Below are positions 1 through 14,163 of a stretch of 64,000 bases of DNA, in pieces. The first letter of the stretch is position 1, and every line of letters starts with the position of its first letter. The translations under genes and the position numbers were made by a program. The notes under the pieces were generated by a model, which was given only the letters and a program-made list of their open reading frames with translations, was not told the origin of the DNA and made no database searches. This stretch comes from Cranoglanis bouderius (taxonomy: Eukaryota > Chordata > Actinopteri > Siluriformes > Cranoglanididae), in assembly GCA_023630585.1 (NCBI GenBank), contig CM042567.1, forward strand, positions 1,885,001-1,949,000. The letters run 5' to 3'.

Positions 1-21
1 AAAACCGACATGCTTTTTCAG

Positions 22-258
22 GTGTTCCGTCCAAAAATCGAGGTCATCTCGGGCAGCGACAGTGACTCAGAACCGGAAGGAACGTCTCCCGAACTCTTCT
101 CACTCTTCGGTAAAGTTTCTACCAAAAACACATCCATCAGAGACGAGAGTCTGATTTTCACCAATCAGAGAGCAGCAGTGATGGATCCCCAAGCAGACGA
201 TGAGCAACGCAGGGCAGAAGGAATGCAAAAAAAATGCCTGATTGAGGAGCTGGACTGA
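22..258 (+). CDS. Terminal coding exon of an unidentified gene (partial)
   Basis: The window opens in an intron that ends in a pyrimidine-rich acceptor (ag at 20-21). The exon then reads VFRPKIEVISGSDSDSEPEG and continues for 78 codons to a TGA at 256-258. The peptide is hydrophilic and looks disordered. It has an acidic serine cluster (SGSDSDSEPE) of the kind phosphorylated by CK2, and a charged tail ending KKCLIEELD. A polyadenylation signal follows within 10 bases of the stop, which supports a true 3' end. The gene lies upstream of COG4 on the same strand, with about 4.4 kb between. I do not recognise the family; no domain is visible in this exon and the remainder lies outside the window. 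Coding status is supported by the acceptor, the open frame and the poly(A) signal only. Confidence 0.6.
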   Translation: MFRPKIEVISGSDSDSEPEGTSPELFSLFGKVSTKNTSIRDESLIFTNQRAAVMDPQADDEQRRAEGMQKKCLIEELD

Positions 259-267
259 TGTTTATTA

Positions 268-273
268 AATAAA
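268..273 (+). terminator. Polyadenylation signal of the first gene
   Basis: AATAAA lies ten bases after the TGA at 258. This would make a very short 3' UTR, but it is the first good signal after the stop. Confidence 0.5.
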
Positions 274-1135
274 GTGTATCGTGAGTAATATTTAAAGGTA
301 TTATATTGTGTTTCTGTAGAAATGAAAATTCAAACGGTGGATAAATGTGTTCTTTTATGACAAGTATCCATGAATAGCTTGAAATAAATTGTTTTTATTG
401 ACTGTGACACACTGTCACTGTTATACACTGGGTTTAAAAAAAAATAAAACACAATTTCAGCTTAGAAGAATCTACTGACTTAAGAGCAAAATTAATTAAT
501 AAAACAATTCCAAATCTTATACATTTTCACCAGCATTTAAAATATGTGATTTTACATATGAGATTGTGGCGTCTCCTAAATAAACCAAATCAGTACACAG
601 AACACGCAGGCCAGGAGCAAGCACACAGAACATCGGGCGTGGTCACTGCTCACACCTCGGCCTTTCAGAGACTCCTGATTGGTCTGATCGGTAGTGGGCG
701 GGGTCCGAGGAGATGCCAAGGTGCGGCCGGAACACATTTCATAAAGGTTCCCCGAGAACTGCGTCCTCCGAGACTCCGCCTTTAAAGACTCCCAGAGTTC
801 TGCTGCGTTACCGTGGCAATCGGACAGCACGCTGCCCACACACCGCTCGAAGGCGTCCCAGGATCTGCCGTAACACACATGAGTCCGAGTCATGAATATG
901 CATCACAGTAAAACTCATTCTCCTGAGAGCAAAATCAATCCCAAAAACAAGGCATAAGCTCTCGCTGTTATAAGTTCTGTTGTAAGGGGCGGAGCTAGAG
1001 CGAATATATTATAAAGAGGTGTGGTTAGGTATTGAAAAAATGAGACACGCCTTAGCTTAAAGATCACTTCGGTTTAGACTGAAGTGTCTGATGTTTGTAA
1101 ATCTGAACCAAACAGGTGATTTTGTCTGCTCGTGC

Positions 1136-1160
1136 ACACACACACACACACACACACACA

Positions 1161-1221
<61 letters not shown>

Positions 1222-1240
1222 ACACACACACGTGTGCACA
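1136..1240. repeat. (CA)n microsatellite
   Basis: About 100 bases of CA dinucleotides interrupted by CGTA. Open frames of His-Thr or Cys-Val across it are artefacts. Confidence 0.95.
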
Positions 1241-1851
1241 TACCAAACAAGTGAAGGGGTCTGCATTAACAATATGGTTTATTTTATTTTAAAATGACAT
1301 GAAAGTTTAATAGCTTCAATTACATTTTATAGTCATGTTTCTTCGGTTCCATGGGACATCCATGCGATCTAAGGGTTCTACGCAGAACCCTACAAACGTT
1401 TAATAGCTTAATCTCCAAACTATTGCTCATTGTTTTCTTTTTAATACCTAGAACCTGTCAGAAGGTACACTTAAAGGTTCTTCAAGGGTTCTTTAAGGGT
1501 CCATTTAATAAATTAATGGTTCTTACCTTCCGAGTGTAGAGGTAATAACAGAACATGTTAGTTGGTGTGTGTGTGTGTGTGTGTGTGTTTGAGCCTCACT
1601 TGCAGATGGAGTCGATGTCGGGGTCGTTGTCAGTTTGGCTGTTCACATCGTCTCCCAGAGACACTAAACACTGGGCAAAGCCTCGATACACAGAGACACA
1701 TGATGGAGGAACCACAGAACCCAGTATAGAACCACACACACCTGACAGAGAGAGAGGGAGAGAGAGAGAGAGATGGAAGATAAAGTAACATGTTCTATCA
1801 GAAATTCTGATTTTCTGTATTGCGTATTATTTATTCACCACGTGGTCTATA

Positions 1852-2005
1852 CAGTTGAGTGCAAAAGTTTGTACACCCTTAGGCGAAAATGGTGGTGAAA
1901 CTCATTTAGATCCAAAATAAAGAGACTAATCTGCGAGTGCAGCTATGTGTTTAGATTAATTGTAAACCAGAAGCTATAGGGGATGCAGATTTTTGCACTC
2001 AGTTG
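1852..2005. mobile_element. Short inverted-repeat element (MITE), about 154 bp
   Basis: The left end reads cagttgagtgcaaaagtttg and the right end reads ttttgcactcagttg, which is its inverse with one mismatch over 15 bases. No coding capacity. The same end motif (gtgcaaaagtttg followed by acaccct) recurs near 19583, 51663, 56262 and 63350 in both orientations, so this is a dispersed family. Confidence 0.6.
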
Positions 2006-2694
2006 CATATGCACTGGATAAAATGCTTTACATCTTACTGCGTTTAACAGCAATGTTTTGTCCTAGAATAATTCTTTTTTTCTGTTTTGTGCTGTGTCTG
2101 ATCCATGGGTGTGTATTATTACATAAGTGTGCGCCTGTGTTTATGTGTGTGTGTGTGAGTGCCTGTGTGCGTGTGTGTGTGGAGAGCATGGTACATCAGT
2201 GAGGGTTAATCTGAGGATTACAGCCAGAGGCCAAACCTCATCTAATCTCACTGCACACATCGTCGCTCTCTATGTGTCGGCTTCTCGCACAAACACTCAC
2301 TGTTTATCTGCCGATTGTTTCCATTCTGTTATACTGAGACGTGCTGTTTTTCTACATCTTCAGGACAGAGGAGTTTACACTTCTTTGCGGTTACGAAGCT
2401 GCGTTTGTTTTTTAACTCCGAGAGAGAATAAAGAGAGGCTGGTGAGGGAACGACTGTTTATAGCTGCTATAACGTAAGTGAGAACAGGAACTGACTTGTT
2501 TCACAACATTAAATGTAACTATAAACGGATTATAAAAGTACGACGTCGTTCTTTAATTAATAAAACGTTGTATTTGGTGAACTGCCGTGGTGTAAGAGGA
2601 ATAAAACACTCAGGGACATGCTGTTATAGGAAATTATTCGACTTCAGGGTGGTAACAGTAATGCTGCGCCATCACACCACCCGGTATTTCAATT

Positions 2695-2749
<55 letters not shown>

Positions 2750-3085
2750 GGGTTTATCACGTACTCAAATTAAACTCAAAATCTGAAGTGTGTTGAGTAA
2801 TTATAGATTTCTAAATTTAGTTCATTTGCATTACTCTGTTTATCCAAGTGAAGTCTTCCTGGTGTACTTTTTTAAATTAAGCATTCATAACAATACCAAG
2901 TTACTATAACAACCTTATAACGTCACTGTAATAATGTCGTATCACGACAGAAAAATTTTAAAAGACAAACCCGAATCAATCACACATTCGGAAACTGAAT
3001 ACAGTTTTACTCACTGAGGCAGAGGGAGATGAACAGCAGAGGATGCATTTTGTGGTTAATCCTGAATCCTGAGCTGTCTCAACAT

Positions 3086-3189
<104 letters not shown>

Positions 3190-3455
3190 AGCTCCGAGCA
3201 CAGGTTGTTCAAGCCTTTAGGAAATGCCTTGTTTGCTCCTGTATCTCAGATAAAAAATCTGTGCTTATCGTGTGGATTGTGCAGGCATGGGATTATTATT
3301 TTTTTAAAATCTGGGATTAACGCTCGTCTGCACAGTGCTTCATAATGAGGAGGAAAGAATTTAATCCATAATGGGTCTGTATACAGTCTTACAGGATATT
3401 ATCTCAATCTGTTTAATCTTATTCTGTCTCTTGGACTTGGATTTCTGCAGTCACA

Positions 3456-3494
<39 letters not shown>

Positions 3495-3865
3495 TCACAC
3501 ATCCACACATTCACAAGCCTCATACAAAGGTTTGATTGACAGGAATGGATTATGTCATTGCGTCAATCTACAGGATTACATTTTTCTACATAAAGCCACC
3601 GCTTCCTAACTGTTTTTTCCTCCATGTTTCTATCCTTCAGACAATCCCTACGCAACACAATGTCTAGTGTTGACTTAACACTCATATTGTTGAATTAACG
3701 CATGCACTGAATCCCAAAATGCAGCCTAAGGAACATCCACTGCAGTACATAAAGTCTATATCTTTATTTATATCACCAGCATGTAACTGTTGTACTGACT
3801 GCTGCTGTATCAGCTACAGGAATGTTCTTGTTGATGATTCAAACACTTTATCTTACAGCTCTGTT

Positions 3866-3990
3866 GAGTTCTGGATTCTGATTGGTCAGAAGTTGTTGAT
3901 TAATTGTCCATAACAGCAGGTCTGACAGTAGTGCAGCTGCAAATAGCAGGTTTATTTATAATGAATGCGCTCGTTCTGATACGTTATCAT
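3866..3990 (-). repeat. Dispersed repeat family R1, partial copy
   Basis: Recognised by the core agcagctctgacagtagtgc (here with a change) and the flank gattctgattggtcagaa. Other copies, in either orientation, are at about 7560-7740, 8903-9035, 12665-12930, 25978-26040, 47258-47290 and 52385-54230 (split). The class is unknown; it is non-coding and probably a non-autonomous DNA element. Confidence 0.6.
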
Positions 3991-4538
3991 GTAATCGATA
4001 AATGACATGGCGAAGTTTTCTGTATGGATATGTTTATGTAACATTTACGGAAGGAGTCTCCAGTGTAACAGTCGGAGGTGAAGCTGTAACTTTACATTTT
4101 CTTGCCTTAAATTAATAAGAAAATCAAAATCGTTGGCCATATAAGGGGAATAAAACACTCAGGGACGTACAGTTATACGAAAATAATCAACTTCCAGGTT
4201 GTAAGATTAACTTCGCTTCATCAAATGAGTATTTCATAACACATAGTGTTTAATATTCGCCTTATTATGTGTTCAGTTAAAGATTAAATCTCATGAACAG
4301 TGTGTTTATGGTTAGTCTTCACCGGGATCACGTTCTGAACGCGTTGCTGTTTTGGTTGGTGGACTAAAAACTAAGAACTTGCATCACTAACGGACGAGGT
4401 AGATGGGTGCCAATACTTTGCACAAAGCCAGAGATGGGCTACAGTCGGTAATTATACACCTCCAGTGAAGTGTGAAGATGGAGGAGTTGATAAAAGGATG
4501 AAGGAGTGCAGCTATAGCGAGGTGTAATTCGTGCAGCA

Positions 4539-4553
4539 GTCACTAGGTGGCAG
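4539..4553 (+). promoter_or_regulatory. CTCF-like site upstream of COG4
   Basis: The bases gtcactaggtggcag match the CTCF core consensus (CCASYAGRKGGCA) at nearly every position. It lies about 100 bp 5' of the COG4 start codon. Motif match only. Confidence 0.4.
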
Positions 4554-4653
4554 TGTGTCTTTCTCTACAGGAGGCGAAGCGCTGTGACTCGACGGAGGAA
4601 GGTGAAGGAGAAGAAGAGGAAGTGACGTAGTTTGTGTGGATGTGGGAGCTGTG

Positions 4654-5912
4654 ATGGGAGAAGTCGGGTCTCCGGCAGTTCGGCGCTCCGGTGCCGCGGC
4701 TCTGTCCTCCATCCGAACCGAAACCATCGAATCTCTCACAGACCTGGAAGACCTGGAGCGGGTTTATGCTCAGCTCTGTGCCGAAGAGGTGAACTTCCGC
4801 TTTACATTCAACTCATTATTCATCAGAACTGAAGAGTGTTTACATTAGCATTGCTCCTTCACCTGATTAATGGCGTATCGTCATAATAATAATAATCATA
4901 ATGATAATAATAAAAATTATCATTATCATTCCTGCAACAAAAAAACTAAGTAAAACATTTAGTAATAAATATATGAAAATAAAGACTGAATTATTGACGC
5001 TGTCAAATAATAAAACTGTCAAAACGGTCAATCACTTAATTAACCACGCCCCTACAACTATCTAATCATCTCATTAACAACGCCCACTTTATTATAACAT
5101 AACATAGCATAAATAACACTTATATGAACGCTTAAAATACAACTTATTCCAAAGTAGGTATTACATCCACTTCCAGGTCCCTCCTCAAACCTCACCTTTT
5201 TAAATTAGCTTACTACAAATAACTCTTATTTATAAAGGTATTTATTCCTATGATAATGTAAGTTATATTTGTGGTTTTTTATTTATCTTTTATGTTCTTT
5301 TTTTTATGTCTGTAAGGTGTCCTTGAGAGTCTATAAATAAAATGTATTTTTATTATTATTATTTTTTATTATTATTACATCCGCCCCTTTAATACTTAAA
5401 TTATGCATTTATTTAATTCTATTTAACCCTTTAAACCTTCTTGTCTTGTGGAATTCAATTTAAAGTATTTTTTTCTACCTGTGATGTTATTTACTATTGC
5501 TGTACTTGATTGTATCCTATATTTGTTTTACTACCTTAATTAAAAAAAAAAATCGTGGCTGTTCCAAACTCACTCTTTCATTTTAGGTCCAATCCCGATT
5601 ATCAAAGCTCTGAGTATCGGACGATACCTGATACAGATCTGATATAGTGACGTTTTGATTCTCTGTGCTACTGACTATGTTGCTATTGAGTTTTACTACA
5701 CTTCAGACATGATGGCAGTGATTAAGGAAGAGTCGTGTTCTGTTCTGCAGGCGGAGGCTCAGAAGGAGTTGGAGGTTCTTTCTGGACAACAGAGCACCAT
5801 CGAAACCAAGATGCTCGCTCTACAGAGGATCGGGTGAGTGTGTGGGTTTGGAAGTAGTGGGGTTAATTAAACATTCCCTCATTATCTATGGTAAAATATT
5901 CACCCGTTAGTG

Positions 5913-5947
<35 letters not shown>

Positions 5948-6081
5948 AGGCCCAACCTGCAGCTGATTGAAGGAGATGCCACGCAGTTATCCGGGATGAT
6001 CAGCTTCACCTGCAGTCTCGCGGAGAACGTCAGCAGCAAAGTCAGACAGCTGGACCTCACTAAGGTTACACACACACACAT

Positions 6082-6115
<34 letters not shown>

Positions 6116-7336
6116 CGACACACACTCCTGCACCCAGGCTACATCTCCTCACACACACAAGTGACTGACAGCAGGTGTGTGTCCCTTACAGAAAAGGTTG
6201 TACCAGGCGATCCAGCGCGCTGATGATATTCTGGATTTGAAGTTCTGCACTGACGGCGTTCAGACCGCTCTCCGCAACCAGGACTACGAACAAGCCGCCG
6301 CCCACATCCACCGCTACCTGTCTCTCGACCAATCAGTGATCGAGTTGAGCAGGCAGGGCGGAGAGAGTGAGTCCTTTAACTGATTAAGGGTTGTACCTGA
6401 CACGGACGTGTTCACATACACACTGCACAACTTGTCGATCTGAAGGGTTTGTTTCCTATCAACAGGTTGCCTGATGTAGAGATGTAGAGACGTCGAACCC
6501 GGTTTAGCGCTCTGGATACGAACAAAACGATTCGCAAATTATTCGCAGGACGACGTGGAGTCTAAATCATTTATTTATTTTAATTACACACCGATTTATT
6601 GAACATTTTTGTGAAACTCAGTTGCTTCGTATTAACGACTTGAAAGAAAGAGGTTCAGACGAATAAGACTAGTGATTCAATCAGGACAAAAGTAATGGCA
6701 CCCTATAAAAGGAGAAGGCGTTCGTGTGTGTCTGTGGTAGCTGACGTGCTGCTGTGGCTGATCTGCCTTAGTGGAAGATTTAAAGAGTGCCACTCTTTCA
6801 CCATTTAGTCGCCATTTTGTCTTTTTCAACTTTGTGAGCTTTTCCTTTTATGGAGTTTTGTGGGTGTGGCTAAATGTAAATGTACTTGGTAATATCTTAT
6901 TGCCATAAACTGTGACTTCTTTTTGTGTCTCTTTAAAACATAAACCATCACATTCTCAAATCACATTCAAGGTGTTAATATATAATGTATAAATTTCTTG
7001 TAAGTGTTTTATTTGCAGTTTTGTGAGGAATCATGTTAAACACACACACACACACATGATGTATTAATAGACTGAGTGACTATCGATACTCCAGTCTGTA
7101 CACATTGATGTTGATGTTTCGCTACTTCCTGTGTCACTCGACAGGCACCGCGGTGGACGCCAGTCTCGCTTTGCTGCAGGAGGCGGAGCTTAGTTTGAAA
7201 GCGCTGGTTACTAAGCGACTAGAGGAAGCGGTTGCCACGGGAGACCTGCCTCAGGTGGAACGCTTCTTTAAAATCCTCCCTCTGCTGGGCCTTCATGAGC
7301 AGGGACTCGCACAGTTCGCCCAGTACCTCTGCAGTC

Positions 7337-7372
<36 letters not shown>

Positions 7373-9236
7373 ATAACCTGCATGGTGTTGATGTTATGTC
7401 TGATCTCTGAAAGTTCTCTTCCTGTCCTCACTCAGTTGGCGAGCAAAGCGGAGGAGAACCTGCTCCTGGCTGTGGGTTCTGATCTCAGTGACCGTCGTGC
7501 GCCGCTGATCTTCGCTGACACGCTCACACTACTGCTGGAGGGTAAAAACACAACCACACGCTCTCACGCTGACACTGGAGACTCCTTCCCTAAATGTTAA
7601 ATAAACATTTCCTTACAGATCGAGTCCCTGTGAATGAGCTGTTACTATAGAAACGATAACGTATTATTATTAAACCTGCGCTAATGTCAGAGCTGCTGTT
7701 ATAGAAAATGAATCAACACCTTCTTTTAAAATAAAAATCTGCTTTGCACTTTGAACTTGGCAAAACAAAAATATTCGCCGTACCGTATTTTGTCAAATCG
7801 TGAGGTACATGAGGTAAAAAGCAGCCTTTTAATTTAATATTTAGGTGTTTATTGGGCAGGGAATTTAATTCTATACTATAAAAATCTATACGGTATATTA
7901 ATATGCAGATGAATCAGGGTGTGTAATGCATTTGTGTGTGTGTATTTCAGGTATCGCTCGGATCGTGGAGACTCACCAACCCATAGTGGAGACGTACTAC
8001 GGCCCAGGCCGACTCTACACACTCCTCACACACCTTCAGAAAGAGTGTGACGCACAGGCGCAGAAAGTGGTGGAGAAGTTCATCCAGCAGAGAGACTATC
8101 ACAACAAAGTGTGTATTTCCTGTGTGTTCTCCTATGTTTTTAATTTGGTGTGCATAGGCCTGTCACGATAATTAAGTTATGGACTTATCGTACGATATAT
8201 GGACGTGACCTCGATCATTTTTTTTCAAGACCTCGATATCGCCCGTTGTGTTTACGTGCGTGTTTGTTTATATAAGAATGAACGTCACCAACATTTTAGC
8301 CATTTGCGCCGCTTCTGTCCTCTCATCTGCTCTAGGGCTGTCTGTTTAAAATTCCAACTTCGAATATTCGTCGAATTTAAGATAAAAATGCACATTCGAA
8401 TGCAAAAACTGTGTGCGTTCGAATTTAAGATGTGCAGCACAAGCACCGATTTGAATTAAAACATACTGTTGAAAAAATAACACGCAAGATATTAACAATG
8501 CACTAACGATGTTTTCCGAAGAAGAAAAATCTATCAAGAATAGTGCTAGTGTTTCAAATAATCCAGTCATAAGTGTCTTAAAAGTTAATGAATTAACTTG
8601 AAGTTCATCGCTCTTTGAAAGCGTGCACTTGCATTATTATGCTATTATATTATATAATTACATCAGTGGCATAAAATGGTCTTAAAATGACAATAATATC
8701 GTTTATCGCAATTATTTCTAGTTCAATATATCATCCAACAAAAGTAGTTATCGTGACAGGCCTAGGTGTGTGTTTAGCAGTGTGTGTGTGTGACGCTGTG
8801 ATGTCTCTGTAGTTCCAGGTTGTTCAGAGCGGCATGATGAGGGGCGTGTCTACGGAGAAGATCGAGCCGAGGTACTTTAAATGTGACTATGACGATCGTG
8901 CATTCTGATTGGTCAGAAGGTGTTGATTAGTTTTCTATAACAGCAGCTCTGACAGTAGTGCAGCTGCAGATCACAGGTTTATTTACAATTAATGCGCTCG
9001 TTCTAATACGTTATCGTTTCTGTAGTAACAGCGTGTTCATAGGGACTCGATAATAAACGGATTAAAATTTATGCGTGTTATGAATTAATAGGTTTGATTG
9101 CATTACCTAAATGTATATTCAGAATTATTGGCACTCTCGGTAAATATGTGGTATAAAGATATCTAATTATTAATTAATTGAGGTAAAAAAATTAAATGTA
9201 TTCTAAGAAATACAGAACCCTTACTGAATAGTATAT

Positions 9237-9267
<31 letters not shown>

Positions 9268-10412
9268 AGCTTGACCCGGTGTTATGTGAGGTCACCCTGA
9301 TGAACTCGAGAGCTGAACTGTACCTGCGCTTCCTGAAGCGACGCATCACGGCAGATTTTGAAGTCGCAGACGCGACAGCGGTCGAGTCAGTGATCCGAGG
9401 TAACGAACTCGCGTTAACTTATTTATACAGTTTTATCAGCTACACCTACAACACAGGACACTGTAGCCCTGTACAAAGTATTGGCGCCCCTCTACCCCGG
9501 GCCTGCATAGTCGACCGCAAGTGTCGGATAATTGATTCGTTTATACATTAAAGTTACTGAATGACGTCGTGGCGTTTTTCCAGAGCACCAGCAGTGTTTA
9601 GAGCGATTGCTGAAGGATTGTCAGCTCAGCTGCACCATGCAGGAGCTGATTGGTTACTACATCCCCATGGAGGAGTATTACATGAGAGAGACTGTGAATA
9701 AGGTACACATGCTAATGAAACCAACACACATTTTTATATTGTGTGTTAGAATTCATAAACACCAACATGGTTTTGTTCAGGCGGTCGCCATGGATACATC
9801 CGAGACGGGCCAGCTGAGCTCCAGCATGGTGGACGACGTGTTTTACATCGTGAAGAAGTGCATCAGCCGGGCGCTGACCAGCGGCAGCTCGGACTGCGTG
9901 TGTGCGATGATCAATCATGCCATCAGCGTACTCGAGACGGATTTCAGGTACACGCCTACAAATTTCTATACCGTTACCTTCTCTGAGAAACAGAAAAAGT
10001 CCAAACTCACTCACTCATAGTACAAATCTAAGGGCAGATGTTGATCTCCGGCATTAAATGTATAAATTACGCGACTATAAAGCACGAACATAAAGAGAGA
10101 AAATTTTCCCAAAGCTGTTCTTACTGACTTTTATTCAACTTTCCAACAGTAAAAAGTAGTTCCGGTTACGTGACACTTTCCTGAAGGTTCTGTGGTATCC
10201 ATACGCCATCAGAGGCACACAACTCACAAATTCCTCCCGCTGAAAAAGTAGTTCCAACTCAGAAAGGAGCGATACGACACATTTACAGCTTCATTTATAC
10301 ACAAACACCTTTAACTGAAGGTTTCAACATCTGCCCTTAGACTTTCATTATAAGTGAGTTTGGAGTTTTTCTGTTCTTTCCTAGTGTAGCCCAGATTCTT
10401 GTCTGTGGTAAT

Positions 10413-10445
<33 letters not shown>

Positions 10446-12506
10446 TACTATTTTAAAGTAGTATTTAGTTGCTCTCTTACAACACTTGGGTTCTTAAAAT
10501 GAATCTTTAGCGAACAGGTTCTCATTTGCATATGATGCTTTCAGGTGAGTCACATGAGCATGAAAAGGAGCAACAGGAAATACATTTATATTGTGTGTTT
10601 GTGTGTGTGTAGGGAAGTGCTGGTGACTAAACTGAGAGCCGGTTATCCAGCCAGCACTCTGCAGGATCTGCATCGTGGTGTCACCAGCGCCGTCAATCTG
10701 ATGCAGAGCAGCTTACAGCAGGGAAAAATCCAATCTCTGGGCATCGAGAGTCAGGAACAAGCCAAGACCGCTTACCTGGTGAATAACATCTCATTACATC
10801 TCTGTTTAACGCCATATTGAGGAATTTATATTGTAAGGGTGAATCATTTTCTAAAAAAATTTAAAAAGCCATATCCATCAGGGGATCTGAGCTGAAACAT
10901 ATCTGTCTGATAGTCTTCCATACTGATATATAAAATGTTCTGGGGTTGAGTCTCAAAACAATGTAGACGTTTCTTATAGGTGGGTTTTTATAAGTGACAG
11001 GTTTTGTAGAGATTTGTGTTTTAAGAAACAAGGTTTAAGCAATATGTAGCTGAACAGGAAAAAAAAAAACAAGTCAGTAAATGGCACAGAGCCAAAAGAG
11101 TCAACTCTGACAGAAAGCTGATTCAAATGATTCTAAAGAGTTTTCTTTTATTAGTGAGCTGAATCAAATGATTCCACTCATTGAAAACAGTCATAATTTG
11201 AAAGAGTCGACTCTTATTAGTGAGCTGAACCAAATGACTTGTCTCACTGAAAAGAGCTGGATTTTAAAAGAGTCAGTTCTTATTAATGAGCTGAGCGAAA
11301 TGATTTGACTCACTGAAAAGAGCTAGAATTCAACTAGAAGTCAACTGTTCTTGGTGTGCTGAATCAAATGATTTAACTCACTGAAAAGAGTCAGAATTTG
11401 AGTTGACTCTTATTAGAGAACTGAGGCAAATTATCTTTCTCACTGAAAAGAGCCAGAACTTAAAAGAGTCGACTCTTATTGGTGAGTTCATTCAAATGAT
11501 TCGACTCATTGAAAGCAGCCATAATTTGAAAGAGTCGACTCTTATTAGTGAGCTGAACCAAATGATTTGACTCAGCGAAAAGAGCTGGATTTTAAAAGAG
11601 TCAGTTCTAATTAAAGAGCCGAGCCAAATGATTTTACGAACTAGAAAGAGCTGGAATTCGAATTCTTTTAAAATCATTTGAGTAACTGAAAAGAGCTGAA
11701 ATTTGAAAGAGTTTATTCTTTTTAGTGAGCTGAGTCAAATGATTTGACTCACTGAAAAGAGCTGAAATTTAAAAGAGTCAGTTCTTAATAAAGATCCGAG
11801 TCAAATAATCTGACTCACTGAAAAGAGCTAGAATTCGAAAGAGTCAGCTGTTCTTGGTGTGACGAGTCAAATGATTTGACTCACTGAAAAGAGCCAGAAC
11901 TCATCTCACTAGCTGGTACAGACTTGAGTTTAGCCATTGGACAATTCTGTTTGTTTGTGTGTTGATCGATCAATGGTCTGCACTAGTTTAGCCCCGCCCA
12001 CATTCTCTAGCTTGGCTCACATGCTAGCTGGGTAAATGCCATGCTTCCTGATGGAAGAGTCGCTGCTTTTAATGTCTTCTACGTTTTCTTCCAGGTGACT
12101 CTGAATAATGTACAGGTCTGCAGTGAGAACATCAGCACTCTGAAAAAGAACCTAGAGGTCTGATTGTTTCTGTAATCTGATATATTAACAGCGTTGTTCT
12201 TTAAACCTGTTTCTCGCCCACTCTCTGACTTCTTTTTTTTTTTTTTTTTTTCCCCTCTGTCTCTCAGAGTGATTGTGCCAAGTTGTTCAGTCAGGTGGCA
12301 GGTTCAGAACACGCTCAGGCTAAGATAGACAGCTGTCTGTCTGATTTGGTGAACACGTCCAGCAAGCTCAAAGATCTCCTCCAGGTCAGAAAATTGGAAC
12401 ATCTGTATTTCTGTTAGAGCTGTCAGAATTTAGACCAAAACAATCCACACATGAAGGTTTAAGATCCCTCAATAATCAATTTTTATCTTATTAAAACACG
12501 TTTCTA

Positions 12507-12544
<38 letters not shown>

Positions 12545-13812
12545 GAGGGTCTTCAGGAGCTGAATAACACGGCTATCAGACCGCAGGTGAAGCCGTGGAT
12601 CAGCAGCTTCCTGTCTGTTTCACACAATATCGAAGAGGTGAGAAATAAACTCTGACTGTTACAAAGCACTGACACTGGAGACTCCTTCCATAAATGTTAA
12701 ATAAAGCTCTCCTAACAGATAAACGATTTCACACGTTTTTTTATTCCGATTATTATCAGTGGAGCATCTGCCGTACGAGTGCCTGTGAATGAGCTGTTAC
12801 TATAGAAACCATAACGTATTTGAACGAGAGCATTAATTATAAATAAACCTGTGATTTGCAGCTGCACTACTGTCAGAGCTGCTGTTAGAGAAAACTAATC
12901 AACACCTTCTGACCAATCACAATCAGTTTTTTTTTTTTTTCATTTCAGGAAGAGTTCAGTGAGTACGAGGCGAACGATCCGTGGGTTCAGCAGCTGGTTG
13001 TGCAGCTGGAGCAGCTCATGGCTGAGTTTAAGGTAAAGAAAATCACACTCACGTGTTCAGTGTGGACGTTTGCTGAGACGTGACGTCTGATGGAGAGTGT
13101 GTGTGTGTGTCCTCAGGCCGGCTTGTCTCCTGTCATCTACGACACGCTGACCAGCCTGATGACCAGCCTGATCGCCATGGAGCTGGAGAAGACCGTCTTT
13201 AAATGCACCTTCAGCAGGGTGAGAGGCTCTGTAATTCACTCACACACCTCAAGGGGGGCGTCACCTTTCTGTAATTACACCTCCTTCAGTTTCCTCACTT
13301 CTCAGCTCCTCCCTCTGAGTGCAGGAGGAATCAAGGAAAAACCTGTTTACTAAATGAAACGTCCTCGCTCACTGAAGCGTCACTTTAATGCCCTCTCTCT
13401 CTCTCTCATTCTTTCTCTCTTTACTCTCTGTCTGTTTCCATCTCTTACCCTGTCTCTCTCGCTCTCTTTCTTTTCCTCTGTCTCTCACTCACTCTTTGTC
13501 TGCCTGTTTCTGTCTTTCTGTCTCTCTCTCTGTCTCTCTCTGCTGTGTCTCTCGGTGTCTTTCTCTCTCTCTGTTTCTATCTGTATCTCTCTGACTGTGT
13601 CTCTCTCACTGTCTTTTTCTGTCTGTGACTGTCTCCCTCTATCGGTCTGTGTGTCTCTCTCTGACTGTGTCTCTCTGTCTCTGATTGTGTGTGTGTCTCT
13701 CTCTCTCTGTCTGCCTGTCTCTCTGTCTCACTGTCTGCCTGTTTTTCTCTCAATTCAATTTAATTTTCTCTCCCTCTCTCTGTCTTTTTCTGTCTCTCTC
13801 TATCTGTCTGTG

Positions 13813-13843
<31 letters not shown>

Positions 13844-13885
13844 GTCTCACTGTCTGTCTGTTTCTCTCTCAATTCAATTTAATTT

Positions 13886-13929
<44 letters not shown>

Positions 13930-14083
13930 GGGTGGACTGCAGTTTGATAAGGAGTTGCGTTCGCTGGTCGCTTATCTCTCCTCCGTCACCTCGTGGACGA
14001 TTCGGGATAAATTTGCTCGCCTCACTCAGATTGCGACGATCCTCAACCTGGAGAGGGTTCGTGTCCGTATCAGCAAAAATCAG

Positions 14084-14163
<80 letters not shown>

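Noticed and set aside
1057..1297. Cys-Val and His-Thr frames, here and at about twenty other CA/TG tracts
   Set aside because: Translations of dinucleotide repeats.
13354..13947. 197-aa Leu/Ser frame
   Set aside because: CT-rich intron tract of COG4; its end runs over the true exon 18 in the wrong frame.
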